Shown piece by piece: positions 1-5,196 of a stretch of DNA of 5,196 nt (the first letter of the stretch is position 1; every line of letters begins with the position of its first letter). The DNA is taken from positions 1,813 to 7,008 of the forward strand of contig DBVV01000128.1 of the NCBI GenBank assembly GCA_002308795.1, read 5' to 3'. The notes under the pieces are model-generated. The model was given only the letters and a program-made list of their open reading frames with translations. It was not told where the DNA came from and ran no database searches. A program made the position numbers and the translations under genes. The stretch is from Mageeibacillus sp. UBA1255. Its GTDB lineage: Bacteria; Bacillota; Clostridia; UBA1212; UBA1255.

Positions 1-585
1 CGCAGATGGCATATTTCGTTGTCATCGTGGTTCCGCGATTACATCTACATACCGCTCGGAGGAAACCGGGTCGGGAAGGGAAGACTGTTCTTCAATCTGT
101 TCGTGGTTTTCCTTGTCACCGGTATCTGGCACGGAGCGAACCTCACGTTCATACTCTGGGGCCTTCTGTTTGCGCTGTTTAGCATCATCGAAAGAGCGTT
201 TCTGGGGAACGCACTCAAGAAAAACCCCGTAAAACCGCTCAACTGGATATATACTGTTTTCGTCGTGATGATGGGATGGGTGCTTTTCCGAGCCCCGAGC
301 CTCAGCGCGGCGTTCCGGTATTTCGGACAATTGTTTTCCTTCAGTGCTTCTTCGCAGGGGTATACCGTAATAAGCTATCTGAATTTTGAAGTAATGGTCG
401 CGCTGATCTTCGGCATCCTCCTGTGCGGCCCGGTGCAGAGACCGCTGAAAAAGCTGTACGAAAAACTGGAAAACAAGCCGGTGTTCATGTGTATTGACGG
501 GCTTCTGCAGCTGGCAATCCTCGCGTGGTCGATCGTTATGCTTGTCTCCGGCTCGTATAACCCGTCGATCTACGGTAATTTCTAA
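1..585 (+). CDS. AlgI-like MBOAT O-acyltransferase, 3' part (5' end outside window)
   Basis: C-terminal 194 residues of a membrane-bound O-acyltransferase of the AlgI/PatA/DltB type, which moves acetyl groups from the cytoplasm across the membrane for O-acetylation of a secreted polysaccharide. The frame is open from base 1. The first visible residues read RRWHISLSSWFRDYIYIPLGG, a signature block of AlgI-like proteins, so the TTG at 19 is an internal Leu codon and not a start. GIWHGAN at residues 41-47 holds the histidine (H44 of the visible part) that is invariant in MBOAT enzymes and taken as catalytic. Hydrophobic helices follow at about 29-41, 48-66, 77-90, 122-140 and 160-180. It ends in YGNF, as the family commonly ends in an aromatic-rich tail. 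AlgI-like proteins are about 460-520 residues, so roughly 60% is missing to the left. It lies 14 nt before the DHHW-type gene, the usual partner. The family call is very secure; the substrate glycan is not visible. Confidence 0.93.
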   Translation, partial: RRWHISLSSWFRDYIYIPLGGNRVGKGRLFFNLFVVFLVTGIWHGANLTFILWGLLFALFSIIERAFLGNALKKNPVKPLNWIYTVFVVMMGWVLFRAPSLSAAFRYFGQLFSFSASSQGYTVISYLNFEVMVALIFGILLCGPVQRPLKKLYEKLENKPVFMCIDGLLQLAILAWSIVMLVSGSYNPSIYGNF

Positions 586-586
586 C

Positions 587-594
587 GGGAGGGG
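587..594 (+). promoter_or_regulatory. Ribosome binding site of the DHHW-type gene
   Basis: GGGAGGGG, containing GGAGG at 588-592, begins one base after the MBOAT stop codon and lies 5 nt before the ATG at 600. It fixes the start of the downstream gene, and its position supports translation of both genes from one message. Confidence 0.85.
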
Positions 595-599
595 CGTCA

Positions 600-2405
600 A
601 TGAAAAACAGCAGATTTCACAGTGTTTTTGCCGTTCTGATGATCGTCCTCTCGCTCGCGGTCATTGCTGCCCCGTGGCTTATACATGCGATCCTCGGCGA
701 AAAAGAGGCGGAGGATGACAATGGCCTTACCGAGAAGCGTTCTCTTTCTGAGTTTCCGGCGGATTGTTCAAACGACTGGTTTTCTCGCTTCGAGTCTTTC
801 TATTCCGATCATTCTCCTGCACGTGTAAGGATAATAGGACTTGAATCCGGAGTGGCGCTTAACTACAACGCTTTTTACAGAAAAAACGTGAATCCTGTCC
901 TTACTAAAATTCTGGTGAGGCAGACTGCGCCTGGACCGGCAGAGGAGGGTCCGGCGGTACCCGGTGATGATACTCCTACGCAGGCTCCTGCGACTATCGA
1001 TATCAGTCTGATAATAGGTCAGGATACGCCGGAACCGTCTCCGGTGCCCACGGAGGAACCTGCGACACCTACCGCAGAGCCTGAAACCCCTACATCTATA
1101 CCCGAAACGCCCACCGCAGTACCGGAAACGCCGACCGCTGCGCCAAAGACGCCCGAGGCATCTGACCCATTGACGTCTTCCCCGGGTGAAACGAATGAGC
1201 CCACGCCCGTTCCGACGCGCGAGCCTACACCTGAACCTACCGTCCCTCCGACTGAGGCTCCCACTCCGCACGTACATAAGTGGGACAGCGGCAGAGTCAG
1301 GCTTGGCCCCAGCTGCGTGAGTGAAGGTGAGAAGGTATACACCTGCACGGTTTGCGGAGAGACAATGACCGAAAAGATACCGGTCATCGAACATAAATAC
1401 GTTGTAAAAAAACAAAGTACCGCCGATCTCGATAACTACGGATACAAACTGAAAAAATGCAGCGTATGCGGAAAATACGTTGTCGACGAAATAGTACCGA
1501 AGAGTATTGACAACACTTACCTCGCGCCTGAATATCAGGGCGGGGCAATATTCGGGCGGCGTGACTGGCTGTTCTACTCGGGCGATGATTCCGAGGGATA
1601 CTTCCGCGGGACGAACCTCCTCGGTACGGATGAGATGAGTTCGTGGAAGAATAAATTCGAGCAGCTCGATAACGTGTGTAAGAGCAGAGGCATAGAACTT
1701 GTGATCCTCGTCGCTCCAAACAAAGAACAGATGTACCCGGAGTATATGCCGACGTATCAGATCGCTTCCCAGACGAAGCGCCAGGACGCTTTTCTTGCAT
1801 ATATGAAAGCAGAAAGCTCTGTTAAATATCTCTACCCGAAGAGCGAGCTTGAAACGACTAAAATATTCTATGACGTGTTTTACAAGCAGGACACGCACTG
1901 GAACCAGCTGGGCGGTTTTACCGGAGCGATGGCTGTGTACCGGGCGCTCGGGGTACAGGCTACGAACGTGTTCGAACTAGACGTTACGGAGTCAACGCGC
2001 AAGGGCGGCGACCTGTCCAACTTCAGCGGATATTCCACAACATACAGAGACTGGAAGATCAGCTACAAAAACGACATCGCTTCTTCGGTCGAATATTATG
2101 AAAACCACGTGACGTCGTCGAATACCGAGCTTTCGCAGTTCACGACACCCGGGGCAATGCTGAAGGATAAAAAGATCGTTGTCCTCGGAGATTCGTTCAG
2201 GCACGCTATGTCCGGCATAATTTCGAAGGATTTCGGGAAGTCAACTTTCGCGCACAGGAAAGAGCTTGACTACAGTACCGAGGTCGTTATAAGCGCACTT
2301 CGCGAGCTTTCGGCTGGAGACGTGCTTCTGCTTACGTGTGTGGAACGGTACGACGGCCAGCTGATACACGCCGCCGATCAGCTGATAGCGGTATTGTCCG
2401 AATGA
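600..2405 (+). CDS. Membrane-anchored AlgJ/AlgX/DHHW-type SGNH-like acetyltransferase with inserted Pro/Thr stalk and CxxC module
   Basis: 601-residue protein of the AlgJ/AlgX/DHHW group, the extracytoplasmic partner of AlgI-like MBOATs, thought to pass acetyl to the polysaccharide. Residues about 8-31 form one membrane anchor. Residues 43-90 (EKRSLSEFP, then WFSRFESFYSDHSPARVR) match the conserved N-terminal segment of the family. Residues about 100-315 are an insertion: a Pro/Thr/Glu-rich stalk (about 113-223), then a Cys-rich module with C239, C249-x-x-C252 and C287-x-x-C290 plus H224, H226 and H265. The family resumes at GRRDWLFY (319-326). D431-T-H433-W is the Asp-His motif, and GDSF (530-533, S532) gives the nucleophile Ser; the Asp-His before Ser order matches AlgJ/AlgX. 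It starts at the ATG behind a strong GGAGG and sits between the MBOAT and YitT genes. What is odd is the size: family members are usually about 350-450 residues, and the insertion accounts for the excess. An esterase role is a less likely alternative. Confidence 0.88.
   Translation: MKNSRFHSVFAVLMIVLSLAVIAAPWLIHAILGEKEAEDDNGLTEKRSLSEFPADCSNDWFSRFESFYSDHSPARVRIIGLESGVALNYNAFYRKNVNPVLTKILVRQTAPGPAEEGPAVPGDDTPTQAPATIDISLIIGQDTPEPSPVPTEEPATPTAEPETPTSIPETPTAVPETPTAAPKTPEASDPLTSSPGETNEPTPVPTREPTPEPTVPPTEAPTPHVHKWDSGRVRLGPSCVSEGEKVYTCTVCGETMTEKIPVIEHKYVVKKQSTADLDNYGYKLKKCSVCGKYVVDEIVPKSIDNTYLAPEYQGGAIFGRRDWLFYSGDDSEGYFRGTNLLGTDEMSSWKNKFEQLDNVCKSRGIELVILVAPNKEQMYPEYMPTYQIASQTKRQDAFLAYMKAESSVKYLYPKSELETTKIFYDVFYKQDTHWNQLGGFTGAMAVYRALGVQATNVFELDVTESTRKGGDLSNFSGYSTTYRDWKISYKNDIASSVEYYENHVTSSNTELSQFTTPGAMLKDKKIVVLGDSFRHAMSGIISKDFGKSTFAHRKELDYSTEVVISALRELSAGDVLLLTCVERYDGQLIHAADQLIAVLSE
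1080..1157 (+). repeat. 21-nt tandem repeat encoding a PETPTAx heptapeptide stalk
   Basis: Three full 21-nt units (1080-1100, 1101-1121, 1122-1142) and a partial fourth (1143-1157) encode PETPTSI, PETPTAV, PETPTAA and PKTPE. The copies differ mostly at third codon positions. They form the most regular part of the wider Pro/Thr-rich stalk (about 936-1268) of the DHHW-type protein, which probably acts as an extended spacer outside the membrane. Confidence 0.8.
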
Positions 2406-2436
2406 AAACAATAAAGAAACGGGGTATATCAGGATC

Positions 2437-3339
2437 ATGATCAAAAAGAAATATAAGCGCGCGGACAAGCTTCCGGATCCGGCAGGGAATTCCGGGCTGT
2501 CAATATTTAAGGAGTATCTGATCCTTACGCTTGGTTCGCTGCTGATCGCACTCGAGGTGCATCTGTTCGAGATCCCGAACGGGTTCACGATCGGCGGAGT
2601 AAGCGGTCTGGGCATCGCTCTGGGAAAAGTACTGCACTTCAATTCTGCGACTTTTATCGTTCTGATCAATATTTTTCTGCTCATCCTCGGCTTCGTTTTT
2701 CTTGGAAAATCATGCGGTATCAGAACGATCTACTGCTCGCTCGTATACTCGGGCTTCGTTAAACTCTTTGACATCGTTTTTCCTGTAAAAACTCCTCTCA
2801 CGAACGAACCGATGCTCGAACTATGCTGCGTCATAATATTGACGGCGATCGGAAGCGGATTGATCTTTCACTATGAAGCGACGTCGGGAGGAACAGACAT
2901 AATCGCTATGATACTGAAGAAATTCACGCCGCTGGACGTGGGTATCGCACTGCTTTGCGTTGACTTCGCGATCGCCATAAGCGCGTTCTTCGTATTTGAC
3001 GTGCAGACCGGTATCATATCCGTCGTAGGCGTGTTTATAAGAGGATTGCTTATCGACGCCGTTATCGAAAACTTCAACAGCCACAAATATTTCACCATCA
3101 TCACAACGAGACCCGAAGAGATCCGTCAGTTTATTCTGGACGACCTTTCCAGAGGTGCGACGGTGGTCAATGCCGAGGGTGCTTATACAGGTGAGAAGAA
3201 GACGGTGCTCTACACCGTCTGCAGGCGGTTCGAGGCGGTCAAGCTAAGGAAATACGTTCGTTCCGTTGATCCCGAAGCATTCGTGGTCATCACTACGAGC
3301 AGCGAGATAATCGGAAGCGGTTTCAGGCATATACAGTGA
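2437..3339 (+). CDS. YitT family membrane protein (DUF161 + DUF2179)
   Basis: 300-residue protein, full length for the YitT family (usually about 280-300). After a basic N-terminal tail, hydrophobic segments lie at about 26-45, 71-89, 95-115, 127-145, 169-186 and 190-209. The DUF161 region shows IGGVSGLGI (52-60) and TSGGTDIIAMILKK (149-162), both typical of the family. The C-terminal soluble DUF2179 domain (about 217-297) shows GATVVNAEGAYTGEKK (240-255), its hallmark. The molecular role is not settled; a transport or regulatory function is often suggested. The ATG at 2437 is the first usable start in the frame. AGGA at 2431-2434 is only 2 nt from it, so the ribosome site is poorly spaced, and GGGG at 2421-2424 may contribute. 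It lies 31 nt after the DHHW gene with no terminator between, so co-transcription is likely, but I see no direct link to glycan acetylation. Confidence 0.93.
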   Translation: MIKKKYKRADKLPDPAGNSGLSIFKEYLILTLGSLLIALEVHLFEIPNGFTIGGVSGLGIALGKVLHFNSATFIVLINIFLLILGFVFLGKSCGIRTIYCSLVYSGFVKLFDIVFPVKTPLTNEPMLELCCVIILTAIGSGLIFHYEATSGGTDIIAMILKKFTPLDVGIALLCVDFAIAISAFFVFDVQTGIISVVGVFIRGLLIDAVIENFNSHKYFTIITTRPEEIRQFILDDLSRGATVVNAEGAYTGEKKTVLYTVCRRFEAVKLRKYVRSVDPEAFVVITTSSEIIGSGFRHIQ

Positions 3340-3351
3340 TCGTTTCATATT

Positions 3352-3393
3352 AAAAAAAGGGCCGGCCCTCAACGGAACCGGCCTTAATTTTTT
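3352..3393. terminator. Bidirectional intrinsic terminator between convergent genes
   Basis: The stem AGGGCCGG (3358-3365) pairs with CCGGCCTT (3378-3385) over 8 bp with one G-T wobble, around a 12-nt loop. Six T at 3388-3393 follow on the plus strand, and seven A at 3352-3358 become a T run on the minus strand. It lies 12 nt after the YitT stop and 14 nt past the minus-strand hydrolase stop, so it can end both transcripts. Confidence 0.9.
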
Positions 3394-3407
3394 CGGTCAG
3401 AAACAGT

Positions 3408-5051
3408 TTATACTTTTTCCAGCAATGAGGCGTAAGTATCGGGGTAGTGGGCAGATATCAGAGGCAGGTACATAAATAATCCGGTGATGCTCTGCAGCGA
3501 CTCGAACAGCTGGCGCATCGGGTACAGATCGCTGGAAGGATCGATCGACATGATCAGCTTTCCGGCTTCCGAATCCTTGAAGCCTCCGATGTTTTCCAGA
3601 CTGATTCCGTTTGAACCTTCCATGATCTTCGAGATCAGTTCGAACATCGTGATACCGTCATCGGAGAGCCCGGAACCTGTAAGAGAATGTCTGTCGTTAT
3701 AGTAAGAAGAAATGCTGGGCGAAATGCCGAGCAGCATATTTTTAAGCCTGTTCCACACCGTGCGCGTCACAGACGAACCTTTTAACTGAATATTCTGGCC
3801 TTTCTTATAAAAACCGTATTCCGCAAACGGAAGCATCGTGACCGGATCTTCGGTATTGTTAATGTTGAAGATATTGTCCCAGTAACCGCCTACAGTATCC
3901 TCGCCGCCTTTTTTGTGGAGCGTAAGACTGGTCGCGAAGCAATATACGTAATTGAGTTCCGGGCTGCGGTGCTCGTTGTAGATGTAACCGAGCAGGTTCG
4001 ATACGGAGCCGCCCCTTGAATAACCGCATATCAGCAGTATCGCGTCAGGATCCTTCGCGATTTCTTTTCTGGTGCCGTTATACACGTCCTCGGCGGCAAG
4101 ATAAAAGTTTTCCGCGAACTGTGTGTCTTCGGAATGTGACGGTACAAAATCAAAGTTGGAATACCATTCCGAACCGCTCGTGGGGACAATATTGATAAAG
4201 TATATCGTTTTGTTCCCGTTGTCCGTCGCGATAGTGCCTTTAGCGAGCGTGTAACCGGAAGTGTGCGATTTATCCGTTTTTTCTCTGTCGTAATTATTCT
4301 GGATCAGAACGTCGAATCCCATTTCCGTGAGTTTGGCCGCCATCGGTTCTTTAGCAGTATCTTCCGAACATATTTTAAACAGCGCGCGGGCAAGGTCGGC
4401 GTTGAACGTCGTGTTTGACGACGGAAGGTCGAGCCCTGTAACGAGCTTTGCAGGCTGGTCCGGTGTTCTTACCGGCGTATCGGTAGGACTTTCAGTCGGG
4501 GTGGGAGTCGGAGCTTTCGTAGGAGTGGCTGTAGGCGCTTTTGTCGGAGTAGCCGTAGGTGCCTTCGTAGGTGTGGCCGTAGGGGCTTTCGTAGGCGTCG
4601 CAGTCGGAGCTTTCGTATGAGTAGCAGTCGGAGCCTTTGTGGGAGTCGCCGTAGGGACCTCAGTCGGTACGTCAGTCGGGACAACGGTCGGGGCATCGGT
4701 CGGAACATCCGTAGGTTTATCCGTTTCCGGCGCGCCGGTAACGTTCCCGGTCGGTACGTCGGAAGGCTCGGCCGTTATTTCAGCGGTTACGGAAGGCTCG
4801 TCAGTAGCCGGCACGGGTGTAACCTCGGGAGGCAGCGTTCCGTTGTCAATAACGTTTTCCGTCGGGTTCGATATGATGTTTCCGGTAGCTGTAGGCGTTC
4901 CACCTCTGCCGTTGTTTTCTCTCGCGCACGAAGCGGACAATACCGCGGTTAACACCATTATTATCGCCAGCGTCAGCGTGATCATCCTTCCGGCTGTTCT
5001 GCCGGATTTTCTATTTGTCTTTTTGCTTTTATTTGCCGTTTCGTTTTTCAT
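3408..5051 (-). CDS. Secreted or lipid-anchored lipase-like alpha/beta hydrolase with Thr/Pro-rich stalk
   Basis: 547-residue exported protein. A basic N-terminus (KKTNRKSGRTAGR) precedes a hydrophobic stretch (about 23-41) ending in LSASC-A. C42 may be a lipidated Cys, but Ser at -3 makes the lipobox imperfect, so a plain signal peptide or anchor is possible. Residues about 55-200 are a Thr/Pro-rich stalk with an octapeptide repeat. Residues 203-547 resemble class 3 lipase folds: EWYSNF (295-300) near the expected oxyanion region, the nucleophile elbow GYSRGG (S345), D402 in NTEDPVTMLPF, and H455 in DRHSLTG. Spacings of 57 and 53 residues fit Ser-Asp-His of that family; H535 in AHYPDTY is the alternative His. 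The ATG at 5051 is chosen over the longer open frame from 5147, because that TTG lies in the promoter -35 box and would bury the signal sequence. The substrate is unknown. It is transcribed alone from its own promoter, convergent with the plus-strand unit. Confidence 0.85.
   Translation of the reverse strand: MKNETANKSKKTNRKSGRTAGRMITLTLAIIMVLTAVLSASCARENNGRGGTPTATGNIISNPTENVIDNGTLPPEVTPVPATDEPSVTAEITAEPSDVPTGNVTGAPETDKPTDVPTDAPTVVPTDVPTEVPTATPTKAPTATHTKAPTATPTKAPTATPTKAPTATPTKAPTATPTKAPTPTPTESPTDTPVRTPDQPAKLVTGLDLPSSNTTFNADLARALFKICSEDTAKEPMAAKLTEMGFDVLIQNNYDREKTDKSHTSGYTLAKGTIATDNGNKTIYFINIVPTSGSEWYSNFDFVPSHSEDTQFAENFYLAAEDVYNGTRKEIAKDPDAILLICGYSRGGSVSNLLGYIYNEHRSPELNYVYCFATSLTLHKKGGEDTVGGYWDNIFNINNTEDPVTMLPFAEYGFYKKGQNIQLKGSSVTRTVWNRLKNMLLGISPSISSYYNDRHSLTGSGLSDDGITMFELISKIMEGSNGISLENIGGFKDSEAGKLIMSIDPSSDLYPMRQLFESLQSITGLFMYLPLISAHYPDTYASLLEKV
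4489..4704 (-). repeat. 24-nt tandem repeat encoding the octapeptide APTATPTK stalk
   Basis: Six well-conserved 24-nt units fill 4513-4656 (starts 4513, 4537, 4561, 4585, 4609, 4633), with looser units on both sides (4489-4512, 4657-4680, 4681-4704). They encode the repeated octapeptide of the hydrolase stalk. Across the six core units every difference falls at a third codon position, except one at 4618 that changes Pro to His. The stalk is Thr/Pro-rich with no bulky residues, as expected of an extended and possibly O-glycosylated spacer across the cell wall. Confidence 0.92.
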
Positions 5052-5054
5052 ATT

Positions 5055-5060
5055 ACCACC
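5055..5060 (-). promoter_or_regulatory. Probable ribosome binding site of the hydrolase gene
   Basis: On the minus strand GGTGGT lies 3 nt before the ATG at 5051. It has one mismatch to GGAGG and is slightly close, so it is a modest site. Together with the signal sequence that follows, it supports the start at 5051. Confidence 0.5.
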
Positions 5061-5118
5061 GTGCTTTCGAAGATGTGCCGCTATGCCGGCGTGCGATGTC
5101 GTAAAACCACCGCGTATT

Positions 5119-5147
5119 ATTATATCGTATCGGCCCGAAGGATGCAA
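5119..5147 (-). promoter_or_regulatory. Sigma-A type promoter of the hydrolase gene
   Basis: On the minus strand TTGCAT (5147-5142) and a perfect TATAAT (5124-5119) are separated by exactly 17 nt, the optimal housekeeping spacing. Transcription would start near 5112, giving a leader of about 60 nt before the ATG at 5051. No operator could be identified. Confidence 0.8.
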
Positions 5148-5158
5148 TAACCGTGAGC

Positions 5159-5182
5159 AGAGCCCATTCAGCAGGCTCTTTT
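5159..5182. other. Short inverted repeat with trailing T run upstream of the hydrolase promoter
   Basis: AGAGCC (5159-5164) and GGCTCT (5174-5179) can form a 6-bp stem with a 9-nt loop, followed on the plus strand by T at 5179-5182. It resembles a weak terminator, but no plus-strand gene leads into it, and on the minus strand no T run follows. It could be an operator-like dyad just upstream of the -35 box or chance. The rest of the 5148-5196 edge shows nothing recognisable. Confidence 0.25.
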
Positions 5183-5196
5183 CCTGTTTCCGTGAA

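Noticed and set aside
22..600. Minus-strand frame opposite the MBOAT gene
   Set aside because: It has a charged, motif-free translation, while the plus strand carries the AlgI signature and the WHG motif in frame from base 1.
1019..1387. Minus-strand frame with Gly/Val/Ser-rich repeats
   Set aside because: It is the reverse reading of the PETPTAx repeat; the repetition is inherited from the real gene.
768..1898. Long minus-strand open frame (376 codons) opposite the DHHW-type gene
   Set aside because: Its Arg-rich, low-complexity translation is the complement of the Pro/Thr stalk and conserved catalytic domain; the plus strand has clear family motifs and a strong ribosome site.
4327..4620. 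Plus-strand frame with a GVAVGAFV repeat that looks like a glycine-zipper membrane protein
   Set aside because: It is an antisense shadow of the 24-nt stalk repeat of the hydrolase, with no ribosome site, and it ends inside the array.
4489..4704. Regularly spaced repeats considered as a CRISPR array
   Set aside because: The units are directly adjacent 24-mers with no unique spacers, and they are in frame within a coding gene.
5077..5090. GCCG...CGGC dyad in the hydrolase leader, considered as a riboswitch or attenuator
   Set aside because: The stem is only 4 bp in a leader of about 60 nt, too short to support a regulatory RNA call.

Overview
The window looks like ordinary chromosomal DNA from a low-to-mid GC Bacillota, most likely a gut-type Clostridia. 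The evidence for that is the style of the genes: an AlgJ/DHHW-type protein with Pro/Thr-rich stalks and Clostridia-style CxxC modules, a YitT-family membrane protein, strong GGAGG-like ribosome binding sites and a sigma-A type promoter. This assignment is an inference. I see no phage, insertion sequence, CRISPR array, tRNA or rRNA.

Layout: positions 1-3339 carry three plus-strand genes that read as one transcription unit. They are the 3' part of an AlgI-like MBOAT acyltransferase (cut by the left window edge), a membrane-anchored AlgJ/AlgX/DHHW-type SGNH-like protein 14 nt downstream, and a YitT-family (DUF161 + DUF2179) membrane protein 31 nt further on. A hairpin with A- and T-runs on its two sides (3352-3393) ends this unit. 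It also serves the convergent minus-strand gene (3408-5051), a secreted or lipid-anchored lipase-like alpha/beta hydrolase on a long Thr/Pro-rich stalk. That gene has its own promoter at 5119-5147, which shows that the longest possible open frame (from 5147) overstates the protein; the start used here is 5051.

How they fit together: the MBOAT and DHHW proteins are the standard two-part machine for O-acetylating an extracytoplasmic polysaccharide. The MBOAT carries acetyl across the membrane and the DHHW protein is thought to transfer it to the glycan. The YitT protein has no known link to this and may simply be co-transcribed. The convergent hydrolase is a separate unit, but it shares the extracytoplasmic location and the Pro/Thr stalk style.

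The most unusual points are a roughly 215-residue insertion (Pro/Thr stalk plus a Cys-rich CxxC module) inside the conserved part of the DHHW protein, and a 24-nt tandem repeat in the hydrolase stalk whose copies differ almost only at third codon positions. I do not see a clearly new biological system; these are unusual architectures on known families.
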